NCBI GenBank assembly: GCA_947471745.1
Contig: CANJKZ010000929.1
Location: forward strand, 1,544,001-1,608,000
From: Closterium sp. Naga37s-1
Taxonomy: Eukaryota; Streptophyta; Zygnematophyceae; Desmidiales; Closteriaceae
Direction of reading: 5' to 3'
Length of the DNA stretch: 64,000 nucleotides
The translations under genes were made by a program, and so were the position numbers. Below are positions 10,724 through 22,500 of the stretch, one piece after another (within the stretch, counting starts at the first letter, position 1; every line of letters begins with the position of its first letter). The notes beneath the pieces were generated by a model that was given only the letters and a program-made list of their open reading frames with translations, had not been told where the DNA came from and did no database searches.

Positions 10724-12931
10724 CTACTGTAGCCAAGAGCCTACGTCAACAAGACCTAACTGCAAACAGAACCTGTGGTGGTCACCTGGCGGAAGGGCCT
10801 TGGTGAAGATGTCTGCAGTGTTGGCCTCTGAGGCCACGAAGTCCAAGCGTGCCTGGCCACGTCGCTGCAACTCTCGCAGGAGAAAGTACCTGACATCGAT
10901 GTGCTTCACTCTGCTCTTCAGTCGAGGCTCTCAACAAAGGAGGATCATGGCCTTGTTGTCAGCGAACAAGGTCGGTGCAGAGCTCGGCCGCTCACCAAGA
11001 TCGGTGAGCAAGAAAGTCAACCAACGAAGCTCCTGCGCAGCCATGGCACCGGCATTGATCTCTGCCTCAGCACTAGACGAAGCCACAGAAGACGACCGAG
11101 TAGACCTCCACAACACAGCTCCAGCGCCCAAGCTGAAGCAGTAGCCCTGAGTGGACCTCTGAGTCCCCACGTCGTCAGCGTAGGAAGAGTCGCAGTGACC
11201 AGTTAGTACAACTGGCTGTGTCCCTCCAAGCACAAGTCCCATGCCTGATGTAGTCGCCAGATACTTCGCCACCCTCACAGCAGCTGTCCAGTGAACAGGA
11301 CGGTGTCTCCCAGCCGCAACAAAGTGGGAGAGGACGCCGAGGGGAAAAGCGAGGTCCGGACGAGTACAAGTCATCAAGTACATGAGGCAGCCCACAAGCT
11401 CTGCGTAGGGACCACTAGACTCAAAAGGCTCGTCGGGAAAAGGGCCGGTGAGTCTGTGGTCAACGGCAAGAGGAGTGGGCTGTGTGGTGGAGTGCTGAAG
11501 CCCGAACCGCTGAAGGACCTGCCGCACCATGTGTGACTGTGTGAGTATGATGGTGCGAGCGGCTCTGTCCCTGGTGATCTGCAAGCCAAGGTAGCAGCGC
11601 AGCTCACCAAGGTCAGTGCACGTGTGTCTCCTCTGCAGTTCGGACTTCACCTCAGCCAGTGCAGTCCTGTCTGCTGTAGCAAAGACCAAGTCATCGACGT
11701 AGACGAGGACGAAGAAGGGTGTGGGCCCAGAACGAACGAACAGCGACGGGTCGGCGGACGAAGGACGAAACCCGAGGGCAGCAAGAGTAGTGCGCAGCGT
11801 GTCGTGCCACTCACGGGGCGCCTGGCGGAGACCGTAGACTGGTTGCCTCAGGCTCCACTGGGTCCCAGGCGTGAAAGTGCCAGTGAAGCCAGGAAGACGA
11901 CGCAACCAGATCTCCTCGTGCAGGCTGCCCTGGAGAAAGGCGGTGGAGAAGTCGAGGGAGTGCAACTCGTAGTCTCGCTATGCTGCAACGTGTAGTAACA
12001 CCTGAAGAGTCGTCATCTTCGGGGTCGGAGCAAAGGTCTGGAAGAAGTTAACTCCCTCACGCTGACTAAAACCTCTAGCCACGTAGCGCACCTTGAACAC
12101 AGGCGACGATCCAGGTGGCTGCTTCACCTTGAAAATCCACATGCCGTCGACTACGTTCGCCCCAGGTGGGGGAACTGCGTCGACGTAAGTGCCTGTGGAT
12201 CTCCAAGACACCATCTCTGACTCCATGGCCGCTATCCACCGAGAAGCCCACTACCCTGCCACTTCCTCACGGTACGTGCATGGAGTCGGTATGTCAAGGG
12301 CGTCGGGGTCTCCCTCAAGAGCTAGCAGCATGGCACAGAGATGGGGAGAAGTGGCCGCCAAGAACTCCAGCTCAAACTGCCTGTCCTCTAGGACGTCACA
12401 GCCAAGGGCAGACTCACCCCCGGCGGACAGAGGACGGGCAGCTACAACACGAGTGGCGTAGTCAAGGTGACGAGTGGCGGCAAAGTCAGCGATAGTGGCA
12501 GAAAGAGCCGAGACAGACGACAGAGAGGCATGAGGGTCCGTGACTAGAGAGGCGAGAACACGAGTGACAACAGGACGGGTGTCACGGTAGTAGTCAGTGA
12601 TAGGGGTAGACGTGGAGGCTGTAAAAGACGACTCAGCAGGTGACGGGAGAACAGACTGAGGTGGAGAATGACGGGGACTCGAACGAAGCAAGACAGTGCG
12701 GAGGTCGTCAAAAGGAGACGAGGGACGTGCACGAGCGGGACAACGCACTGTCCAGTCGTGCGGGACAACATGAGGAGACGACTGTGACTGAGGAGGAGAG
12801 AAGACAGCTACAGAAGAGTCCGAGGGGGGGAACGTAGGACCGTAAACAGGGGGAGACAGTGAGCGGTCTGGAGGAGAGGAAGGAACTCCAAGGGCCCGAA
12901 GGCCACTCACGGGTGGAAACAACGGCTGCAA
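10724..12931 (-). pseudogene. Copia-3 reverse transcriptase-RNase H
   Basis: One frame runs from about 12931 to 10724 with only a few stops (12251, about 11978, 10931). In order: a Ser/Pro-rich region, LEDRQFELEFLAA, the RT start (WIFKVKQPPG, KVRYVARGFSQREGVNFF), LHSLDFSTAFLQGSLHEEIW, VYGLRQAPREWH, the active site FVLVYVDDLVFAT, ELRCYLGLQITRDRAARTI, the connection (LVGCLMYLMTCTRPDLAFP), then RNase H (LTGHCDSSYADD, SSSAEAEINA, LFADNKAMILLC, VASEANTADIFTKALP). It is enzymatically plausible but for the nonsense mutations. Confidence 0.88.
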
Positions 12932-12939
12932 GGGCGGCG

Positions 12940-13038
12940 CCTGCTGCGACTGCTGCGGCTACTGCTGCTGATGCCGCTGCTGCTGCTGCTGCCGCTGCTG
13001 CCGCTGCTGCTGCTGCTGCTGCTGCTGCCGCTGCTGCC

Positions 13039-13090
<52 letters not shown>

Positions 13091-13660
13091 TCGCCGCCGC
13101 TGCTCCTGCTGCTGCTGCTGGGCCTGCTGCTGCAACTCCTGCCACTGCCGCTCCAGCCCCAGCCTCTCCTGCTCCAACCGCTCCTGCTTCTCGCGCTCCA
13201 GCTGACGAAGCCTCTGGAAACTCGTTGGGTAGCGGTGGAGAGGTGGGGTAGGCGCTACAGTAGCAGTGCCTCCAGCTCCAGTCTCCTAAGAACTATCACC
13301 TCCAGCTCCAGCACCCCTAGAACTAATGTCCCCAGGACGAGCACCCCCAGAACTAGCACCGCCAGTGCCAGCACCCCCAGTAAGAGTACCTCAAGAACGA
13401 GCACCTCCAGCGCCAGTAGCCTCAGCTCCAGCACCCTCAGAACTAGTACCTCCACCGCCAACACCCTCAGCTCCACCACCCTCAGAACTAGCACCCCCAG
13501 CGTTCGTGCCCCCAACACCAGCACCCCCGGAACCAGCACCTCCAGCGCCAGCACCTCCAGCTCCAGCACCCCCGGAGTCCACAGTAACCTGTCGCGGAAG
13601 TGCCGAAGGCTGCTGAGGGGACTGTGAGGACGACTGCGGAGACGCTACCTGACGCGCGAC
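12940..13660 (-). repeat. Copia-3 linker: CTG/CAG microsatellite and short repeats
   Basis: Positions 12945-13150 are dense CTG (plus) / CAG (minus) triplets, giving poly-Gln in one coding-strand frame. Positions 13260-13570 are imperfect CCAGCACCCCCAG-type repeats. A frameshift relative to integrase occurs here. The poly-Ala and poly-Leu frames seen on either strand are products of the triplet repeat. Confidence 0.75.
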
Positions 13661-14942
13661 CGAGGGTAGAGGGGTAGCGTGAGACACGCCTGACGGGGCG
13701 GGACCAGGGGGGGGGCGGGGGTACCGGAGGAGCGAGAGCAGGAGGAGGAGAGGGGGCGAGAAAAAGGGGAGGGGGGGGAACCGGGAGACCTCGACAGGGG
13801 TACCGGGTGTAGTAGGACACGGACTCGTTAAACCGGACGTCACGAGAGTCAAGGAACCGGTGGAGGGGCGGGTGGTAAAAGGTGTAGTCAGAGGAGTCCA
13901 CCGGGAAACTAAGGAAGACACAGGGGATGGCACGAGCCGAGAGCTTGTCCGCAGAGATGTCGCGGACAAGCGCAAGGCAGCCCCAGACTCGAAACTCCGA
14001 CGCAACACCAGGGGACCCGGTCCAAAGACTGGTCGGTGAAGCCCCTGGCCGAGAGACACGAGGCCAGAGATTCAGCTGGTGGGCGGCGTAGCGAACCGCG
14101 TAGGGCCAAAGAAAATGGGGCGCACGGGCATGGATCATGGAGGTACGGGCAATCACCATGACCAAGCCTATGCGGTGCTCAGCAACCCCATTCTGCTGTG
14201 GGGACTCTGGAAGCGTCCAGGACTGGGTGATGCCCTGCTCGCTACAGAATCCACGAAGAATGCCAGGGCGAAACTCGCCCCCACGGTCGGAGTGAAGACA
14301 ACTAGCACGACGGCCACGTGTGGTCTCAGTGGCCAGCAACCACCAGATCAGCGTAGAAGTCACGTCGGACTTCTTCACCAGAGGGAACATGGTGGTGTAG
14401 TGGGAGTAGTCGTCAACGACCACTAGAAAAAAGCTCTCCCTCTCGGGCCCAGGGCGAGGGGCGGGGCCCCAGACGTCCAAGTGGAGAGTCTGGAAAGGTG
14501 CAGTGGCCGGACGAAGGGAGGAGGAGTGAGGAGTTACGCGCAGCCGACCCTCGACGCAAGGAGTGCACAACGGCGCAGGCGAAGGAGGGAGCGACGCAAA
14601 GACGCGCGGGAGACCTGAGACAAGACGCTGGCTAGCCATGCTGCGGAGGCGTGGGAGAGACGGGTGACCAAGACGGTGGTGCCACAAGACTGTCAGGTGA
14701 GAGAGTGACCGACAAGAGCAAGACGCAGCAACCAGACCGGACACAGCCACCTGGCCAGACACCGCAACCTGAGGGGACACAACAACCTGAGGGGACGCAG
14801 CTACCTGGGAGCGCTCAGTGTGCAGAATGTAGAGACCGGAGCAAGACTCTTTGGTAAACGTGGCAAGAACGACACCGGTGGCAGCGTCCGTGCAGACTGC
14901 AGTCCTCCCGCCTCCCAGAAAGGTAACTGTGATCCCCCTATC
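13660..14942 (-). pseudogene. Copia-3 integrase
   Basis: It shows TVLWHHRLGHPSLPRLRSM (pre-integrase), C-x2-C-type CTPCVEGR, LHLDVWGPAP, FFLVVVDDYSHY, LHSDRGGEFRPGIL and SPQQNGVAEHRIGLVM. All DDE positions are present, followed by FRVWGCLALVRD and IPCVFLSFP. The open stretch is in the same frame as the upstream protease but separated by one stop near 14943. The C-terminal Pro-rich end shifts frame near 13740. Confidence 0.88.
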
Positions 14943-15662
14943 CTAGAGGTATCCAACACCCACCAAGTTCCGAGTGAACGAGGGGATATGGAGACCTCTA
15001 AGGACACCAGAGGGGACAACCGGGCATGGGAGGGTGGTAGAGCTACGTGCAACCGCTGGTCCTGAAGTAGGATCAGCTAGTGCAACCGGAACCGGAGCAA
15101 GAAGCGGTGTGAGAGTCGTGTGGCCGCGGAAGAAGCACTGCGATGCGCCAGAGTCCAGCGTGAAGGACAGCGACGCCTCAGCCGTAGGTGCACCTGGGCT
15201 GGTAGCTACACAAGCACCTAGTGCGGAAACACAAGCACCTAGACTAGAGAGACAAAGATCTACACTAGCAACAGGTAAAGAACCTAAACTACGAACACGC
15301 GAGCAAATAGATCCAGCAACACTATAATCAACATCAGCATACATCACAGAAACAGAGTCTAAAGCATCAACTAACTCTGCCGCAGACAAGTCCCACAAAG
15401 CAAGTCCACGAGAGCGAGCAAGCGGGGACCAGTCCGGAGCAGGGCCAAGGCCGAACTGTGCGCGGACGCGGTCAGTAAGCTGCGCAAAGCACTGACCCGA
15501 AGCGTGGAAACGGCCACAGCGAGAACCCGCACGACCGCCTGACTGAACCACGTACGGGCAGGGAGGCGGAGTTACACCACGCAACGCCGAGCTGGGCGGA
15601 CCACCGCCACGACCAGCGCTCCCTAGTCCACCGGGTCCCCACTGCTGAGGCTGCTGCTGCAC
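14943..15662 (-). pseudogene. Copia-3 nucleocapsid finger and protease
   Basis: It contains the variant finger CPYVVQSGGRAGSRCGRFH...C (C-x13-C-x3-H-x4-C), then a spacer, then the protease with SLSFTLDSGASQCFF and an intact Asp. Next come LADPTSGPAVARSST and FTRNLVGVGYL, a conserved block in this family. The frame is the same as gag, so this family uses one gag-pol frame without programmed shifting. Confidence 0.85.
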
Positions 15663-15698
15663 CTGCCGCTGAACCTGCTGCTGCGGCTGTCCCTGCTG

Positions 15699-16733
15699 CT
15701 ACGGCTGTCCTGACTGTGGGTGCTGCTGCTGGGACTGCTGCCGCCGCTGTGCCGTGTACCACGTAACCGCACCAGCACCCCCTCCCGTCAGGCCGGCAGG
15801 CGCAGGGCCGCTCCCAGTGTTGCCTCCACCAGACGCACTAGTGTCACCAGAGCCTCCGGCACCTCCGCCACCACCACCAGCACCACCACCCTTCCCCCCT
15901 CTCTTACCTCCCTTACCCCTGGACCGTCCACCCGCGGTGGAAACGGCCGCAGTCTCCAAAAGAGAAGGAGACGCAGTAGAGGCAAGAGAAGCAGTGAAGG
16001 TGGAAAGATGTGGGACAGTGCACCCCTGAAAGAGCGGGGGAACTACAGCGCCAGATGCGGAGGCAACGGAGCGGATATTGCTCTCGATGTCCTTGAGAGC
16101 GGTCTCAAGGACATCGATGGTGAGCTCACTACAGTGCTTCCGAAGAAGCTCGTCACGGACAGGTGCAAGGCGGTCAGGGAGGCTAGTGGCGATAAAGTGA
16201 ATAGTGATCGCCATGGGCGGGGGGAGCAGTGCAAGCTGAGCCTCAGTACAAGCAGCACGCTAGCTGACGTCTAGCTAGCTCAGGTGGGTGATAAGATCAG
16301 CAGCGCAGTCAAACGAGCATAAGTCAGGAAAGAGAAACGGCAGAAAGAGGCGACCAAGAGAGGCGCAGGTGGGAGTGGAGTAACGTGTCTTAATGGCAGT
16401 GACCAGGTCCTTGGCAAATCGAACCTGAGAGAAGTGAGCCTCCTCAGTCTCGGGGAGAAGGCTGGAGAGGGCAATGCATGCCGCAGCGTCACGCGACTGC
16501 CACACTGAACGAGCGGTACGGGCTTTATCGAAGCGCGCCTGGGCCGCCTCGTCAGGCTCAGCACCAAGGTCAGGAGGGGACGGAGGCTCAGGCAGGTCAC
16601 CGGAAGCGTGCGCCCAGAGCGTATCATTGTCCTGGCGCTGGCTCTTGAGAAACCGCTCGGCACAGATGAGCCAGGAGGGGAACTCTAGGGCTCTACCCTC
16701 AGCATCAAAGCGCAGTACACGAGGGGCCGCCAT
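15699..16733 (-). pseudogene. Copia-3 gag
   Basis: The start at 16733 gives MAAPRVLRFDAEGRALEFPS, then WLICAERFLKSQRQDNDTLW, matching the capsid N-terminus of Copia-2. An in-frame TAG near 16275 interrupts it. The frame resumes with FIATSLPDRLAPVRDELLR and LTIDVLETALKDIESN, then a Gly-rich basic stretch. It ends with a second stop near 15699, just before the finger. About 345 codons of gag in total. Confidence 0.85.
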
Positions 16734-17915
16734 AACGAGGGAACTACCGGCCTAGAAGCACAGAGCTAGAAGGGGCCGGAGCTAGAAACAAGTGAGGCGT
16801 ACGGTGCCCGAAGAGACAAGGCGAGGAACAGCCTGAGCTAGGAGCGACCTAAGCCAGAGTGGCGAGGCTAGGACGAGCCGAAACGAGTAACGAGCGAGGC
16901 CTAAGTGCTAATTGAGATTCGAGCGAGGCGAGGGACAAATGAAGTCAGAGGGTCGAGCCTAGGTCACGCTAGTAGAGGGTACTGCGGCCGCCAGCCGCTG
17001 TGAGTGGAAAGCCAGTGGCAGTAGGCGGTAGGAAGGTGCTGCACGTGCAGAAAGGTGTGGGTGGGTGCGTTTGAGTGCGGTGGGGAGCGGTCAGGTACGC
17101 TTCAAAGCGGTGGAGTGCGGTCGAGAGCGGTTAGGAGCGGTGAGGAGCGGTTAGAGGCGGGTATGAGCGGTTAGGAGCGGTGAGGAGCGGTGAGGAGCGG
17201 GTAGAGGCGGATAGGAGTGGTGAGGAGCTGGTAGGGGCGGATAGTAGTGGTTAGAAACGGATTCTGGAGCACGGGCTGCAGCTGCTGCGCTCGCTGCAGA
17301 TGCGGAGGCAGGTGCTGCGCTTGCTGCCGCTGCACGCGCGTGGTTGCGGCTGCTGCAGGGCGTGCGTGCGAGTGGCTACAGAGGAGTGTGCAGCTGCTGC
17401 TGAAGCCGTGCGTGCAATGGCTGTTCCGTGCGCGGGAGGCTGCTGCTCGCACGCGTGCAGTGACGTGCGTGCTCGCGGCTACTGCAGCGCGTGCGGCTGC
17501 TGCAACGCGTGCGGCTGCTGCAACGCGTGCGGCTGCTGCTGCGCATGTTGACGCTGCTGTGCGCGTGTTGACGCTGCTGTGCGCGGGTGGCGAGCGTGCG
17601 TGCGGACGGCAGCTGCAGTGCGTGGCTGCTATTCGTACTGCTGGCGCACGTGCACCCGCGTGCGCGTGCGCTGCTGCGTATGGGTGGCTGCGCGCGCGTG
17701 CGACTGTGCGAGCTAGTGGGGGCGCGCGGGTTGCGCGCGAGGGTAAGGGGCAGGGTGGGGCGCGGACGGGTAAGGAGCGTGACGACGGGGCAGGCTAGGG
17801 GCGGGGCCTGCGAACGGACAGGGCGCGGCCTGCTAAGGGGACGCGGCACGACGTGCTAAGGGGCGGGGCGATTCGGGGCTAGGCTAGGAACTGACCTACG
17901 TACTAGTGATACCAT
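16734..17915 (-). repeat. Copia-3 untranslated leader, repetitive
   Basis: About 1.2 kb. Positions 17090-17270 hold many GAGCGGTTAGGAGCGGTGAG-type repeats; 17280-17700 is rich in GCTGCTGC and GCGTGCG words. The primer site on the minus strand starts TGGTATCA at about 17914, separated from the LTR by a single base. No coding capacity recognised. Confidence 0.75.
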
Positions 17916-18057
17916 CTTAAGAACCTACTTGCTTGAGCAACGAGAGAATGGTGATACTAGGTCAAAGGGAGGGATACAACAAAGTGTCGAGAAAGTTTTG
18001 TACCCCCTAACATCCAACTCACTATAGCATATCTAAATCTACAAACATAGTTTGACA
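17916..18057 (-). repeat. 5' LTR of Copia-3
   Basis: 142 bp. One base shorter than its partner (one C missing in the ACAACC run), with three substitutions. Confidence 0.9.
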
Positions 18058-18062
18058 AAAAA

Positions 18063-19206
18063 CCTGATAGCAAAGTCATGCAAATTCAGTCAAGCAAGCA
18101 GTGCTATTGCATGGGGCAAATGGAAATGTGTTTGGTGCTATCATGGATTCAGTGGTGAGAACAAAGGGCTTATGGTAGGGTCCGTGCTCGAAATCAACTT
18201 CAATAAACAGTGCTCGATACCCCACCTGAGCACAAGAGTACAATGGAGAGAACAGAGTAAATGTGGGAAACTTGCATTTAGGTGAAACAAGGCTATGACT
18301 ATGGTAAAAGTTTGGTCAAGGCATATAAGGGACATTCGATAAAACAAGCAGAGGAAGTGGGCGCTGGACTGTGAAGGCATATATGATGCTAAAGGGCAGG
18401 ATATAGCATCATCTGGTGGGAATTTAGAAGAACCAGGTTGTTTGAAATTACATCACAGCTATAAAAGCCACCGAAAGTATGATCATGTAGCTGAAGCAGA
18501 GCATCACTTGCTTCCTTGCCATGTCACACCTTACTTGGAAGCGATTCCCCATAAGGGCGTCTTACATTTTCTTTGTTAGGCAATTGTCCAGACGATGGTC
18601 CCTGTACGGTACTAATAGCGCATACGGACGGAGCGGGGCATATGTCCGGACCGTGCCTTGTCCAGACGGTGATTGTGGAACGTTCTGTATCTAAATAATG
18701 TACACTTGTAACATGATCAACATGACTTCGCAACTTTCGCGAGGCCCACAACGCATCTCGAAAATGAAATTGCAGGTACAGCGAGGTTCGGTGGTGGGGG
18801 GTTGTCAGGGGCTTCGATGGGTTCCTAGTTCAAAACGAGAAGTAGAGTCCACCCTGTGCTAGTACAATTTTCCATTCGTTTCGTTTGAGCATTTCTAGTG
18901 CTCTTTCGTCGTTCGTTCGATGTATTCGAGTCGCGCAACTCTGCCCAATGTTATCAACTTGTGCAATTGGCTATGCTCAATGGATTTCCGAGCCGCTGTT
19001 ATTGTAACTGGGTAAATCGATTTAGTACCTGTTTTTCGCCCGTCAATTATATCACTGCTCGTTATTGAGCGCAAAAAAAATGGACAGTCCAGCAAACGAA
19101 CGGACACTGTCCGTGCGTTATTGAGCGCAAAAAAAAATGAAAATGATTCATCAACGGTACGGACGTGTGCGACATTGCATGCTCACTGACGAACAGATTG
19201 CCATAC
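18063..19206. other. Non-coding region
   Basis: No gene recognised. It has short palindromic words around CCGGAC/GTCCGG at 18590-18680. It also has a direct duplication of about 24 bp (CGTTATTGAGCGCAAAAAAAA...) at 19060-19083 and 19116-19139; between the copies is a segment with CGGACACTGTCCG. It lies between Copia-3 and the 3' end of the PqaA-like gene. Confidence 0.5.
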
Positions 19207-19314
19207 CTATATGGTGTACGGAACATCTTTACGAGTTTGAGCGACAAGATTAACCAGCCGTTCGTCCGGATGGCGGACAGTACGGACCATGGAAAATGAA
19301 AAATGTAACATGCC
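19207..19314 (-). CDS. Candidate terminal exon of the PqaA-like gene
   Basis: Speculative. A minus-strand acceptor-like tctcag precedes 19314. In the phase left by exon 12 (phase 0) the frame is open for 35 codons and ends in TAG at 19207. There is no similarity I recognise. It is offered only because exon 12 ends at a donor-like GTTAGT and some further exon is needed. Confidence 0.2.
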   Translation of the reverse strand, partial: GMLHFSFSMVRTVRHPDERLVNLVAQTRKDVPYTI

Positions 19315-19431
19315 CTGAGACAACTACCACATCTCCACACTTCATTGAACTTTTAGCACTCCGTAAAAAGAAAATACACTTCATAACACTTATTCCTTTC
19401 ACCACACGCAATCACACTTCATCACACTAAC

Positions 19432-19588
19432 CTTGGGAATGTCTCTGATGGAGGAATTGAAGTACCAGAGCTTATCGGGTTGCAGCGCGGGCGGCGATAC
19501 AGTGTGCAGGAGGAACGGGATGGGCTGCACACAGAGCGTGCCGAACTTGGCAGTGTAGCTGCCCGGCGCACTCTTGAATGGCACCGTG
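19432..19588 (-). CDS. PqaA-like exon 12
   Basis: The acceptor is ctcgccag; a donor-like GTTAGT follows. Phase 2 in, phase 0 out, no stop. It encodes TVPFKSAPGSYTAKFGTLCV, then QPIPFLLHTVSPPALQPDKL, then WYFNSSIRDIPK. It is similar to the C-terminal 'P..GWtAf.vel.yp' region. A homologous exon occurs at 43443-43649, supporting it as real coding sequence. Confidence 0.65.
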
Positions 19589-22500
19589 CTGGCGAGGAGC
19601 AGGGCAGGAGGGGTGGAGATGAATGGAGAGGTAAGGGTAGAGGAGAGGAGAGAACAATTTGCTCACTCACGTGGCAATGAACACACACGAGCAGATTTGT
19701 TACCAGGTGCAACACCCCATGCGCATGGACCCACCTGCCGGAATAACGCCACAGGAGTCTCGAAAAGGCATGAATAACAAACGCGAGTCATCTTCCTTGC
19801 ACTCACCACCTTCCTTGCACTCACCACCTGGTGAGCCCCTGCTTGACCATGAATACGAAACAGAAGATTTGAAGGCCTAATGAAACTCATCCAACATTCT
19901 CACACATCCATCCACCGTTCATCTGAGCCTCGGAACCCATTTCTTCCCCTGCATCGCAGTCACCACCCTTCCACCTTTCCCTCCCCTGCACTCACCACCC
20001 TACCACCTTTCCCTCCCCTGCACTCACCACCCTACCACCTTTCCCTCCCCTGCACTCACCACCCTACCACCTTCCCCTCCCCTGCACTCATCAATCCCAC
20101 CTTCCCCTTCCCTGGACTCACAACCCTGTAAGCCCCTGCTTGACAATGAACCTGAAGAGGATGTTCCAAGGGACGAGGTGAGAGCAGAACAGGCACCACC
20201 CTACCACCTCCCCTGCACCGCACTCAACCACCCCACCACCTCCCCTGCACCGCACTCAACCACCCCACCACCTCCCCTGCACCGCACTCATCACTGCACC
20301 ACCTCCCCTGCACCGCACTCACCACCCCACCACCTCCCCTGCACTGCGCCGCACTCACCACCCAGTGAGCCCTTGCTTGACAATGAACCGGAAGTCCCGC
20401 CGCTTGCTGCCCGGCCTCGTGCGCCCAGTCCTGCATCCGGGGAGAGGGGGGCATGGAACTGATGTGACTTACAGCAATGCGGCTCAAATTTTAGTAATAT
20501 TTGGGGTCCTATATATAACAATTAACTCTTTAGTCGAAAAGATAGTAAATTCCATAACAACCTCTTTAAATATATGTAATTTTTAAGGTAATAAGCTCTA
20601 CGAGCGTCAATACCTCCATTCCTTCCTACTAGCACTCCCCTCCACGTATCCACTCCTCCCTTATCACCCTCTCCAACCCCATCCGCCATCACCCTACCCA
20701 TTACCCTCCCCATCTCTCACAACGCTCTATCTGCCAATGCCTTCCCCTCCCCCTTCTCCGTCTTCCACTTCCGCCCCCCTCCCCCCTCCCCCCGCTTCCT
20801 TCTCACCATGCCCTAACTGCCAATGGTTTCCTGTCTGACGTGGCATGGATCGTGAACGTGGGCCAATCAAACTGCCACCTCAACCGCGGCCAATCAACAG
20901 CTGGCAGGTCAGGAACGCACTTCCAGGGGGGATTTTGTGCCTCTGCCACTGCTGCCCCCACTGCCGCCCCCACTGCTGCTGCCTCTGCGTCTGTGAGACT
21001 GGAAGGCTGAGAGCTGTGAGGGGTCTGAGAGGGAGTTGGGTCTGGAGAGGAGGAGGTGGTGTGGGGGATGAGGGCGGCGGGGGTGGGGGTGGTGGGGCGA
21101 GTCCAGGTGAGGGAGGGACGGGAGGAGGCGGGGAGAGAGGCGCAGGAGGAGTTGACGTGCAGGAGAGAGGAGAGGAAGGAGATGGCAGCATCATAAGCCT
21201 GAAAGATTCGGTGGGAGACAACAAGAGAACCAGGGAGGGGGAGGGGTGACAACGAAATAAAGGCGAGAGGAAATAGGGGTGAGAAGCGGAAGGAGATGTC
21301 GGCAGTGTGGGGGGGGAGGGAGAGGGGGGAAGAGGGGTTGGGGGGGGTGGGGGAGAGGGAGGGGATAAAAGAAGGGGGGTGGCCACAGAGGAAGCAGAAA
21401 CAGAGACGGGTGAAGGTGAGAGGAAGAAGCGAGAGTCAAGATGGCACGAGGGTGAGGTGGAAGAGGTTGACATAAGGGAAAAGGGTTGGCGAGAAGGAGT
21501 TTGCGTTGTTGATGGGAGGGTGGAGAGAAGCGTGAAGGCGAGAAGAGTGAAGGCGAGAAGGGGCATGGGAGTGCATGGGAGGGGAGAGAAGAGCGGAGGA
21601 CCTTACCCACTGTGACATCTGAATGAGTGCTCCTAGAAGCCTCAAAACTAGAGTTGCAGGAGAGAAGAGGATTGGAGGGTAAGGGCGTACCCACTGAGGC
21701 AGAAGTGTTAGTGTTAGCCCTCAATCGCAACATCATGTATTTCCACTTTTACATCCTAGCATAATGTAGTTTGCACTTGGTGCTTGGTTGCATGTACACC
21801 CACATCCCAACCAGACCCAAATTTGATCACCAAGCAATCTCCAACCTACCAATTGGAGATTGCTATGGGATGGCACCCAACTTAGTTGCGAAAGACGCGT
21901 CCTGCGTCTTAGACGGGTGCGTCCAAACGCAGCGTCTTGGACGCAGGACGCTTCATGTGGGCCTGGGAGATGCTACAAAAGACGCATGCCTGGGCAGGGC
22001 AAAAAAATCCCCCGGGCAGCCAAAAAAACACGTTGTAGGGCATGGGAAGGGGGGGGGGAGACGACGTATCACACATGTGAGGCAAAAAGGTAGCTATGGA
22101 GCGAAAGGTAGCACTGAGGAGCAAAAGGTAGCTAAACCCTCTAGGGTTCACGAAGGAGAATAATGTTCATATAAAGAGATGGAGTACAGATGAAGAGTTT
22201 GAGCTCCTAAATGGGCTTGGTGGTGGTCCACCATGGTTTGGTTTTCTAGACGTAGTTGGGTTGTGAGGGGTTGGGTTTACAATTTTGGTGATGGGCTGTT
22301 TTTGATGGTCGAAATGGGTTAGGGGGGGTCGAAATGTCGCGAATTTGTCAGTCGCGTCGAAATCGCGAATGTCAACTTCGCGCTGGCAAAAAAAAAATTC
22401 CGGTCAGCCCGAAAAAAAACCGCCGTGCGTCCTGCGTCCCTGCGTCCGGACGCTGCGTCCAGACGCAGGACGCATGACGCGCCCTGCGTCTTTCGCAACT

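Larger units (their letters stand above)
10381..18057 (-). mobile_element. Copia-3, complete LTR retrotransposon, longest member
   Basis: A minus-strand element of 7,677 bp with LTRs of 143 and 142 bp that differ at about 4 positions (roughly 97% identity), so it is the youngest of the complete copies. Flanks are AAAAA on both sides (10376-10380; 18058-18062), consistent with a 5-bp duplication but low in complexity. Gag, protease and integrase share one frame with a few stops; the RT/RNase H frame is offset by a shift in the linker. It keeps the most complete domain set in the window, including YVDD. Confidence 0.9.

Noticed and set aside
12708..13627. Poly-Ala and poly-Leu open frames
   Set aside because: Products of the CTG/CAG triplet run in the Copia-3 linker.
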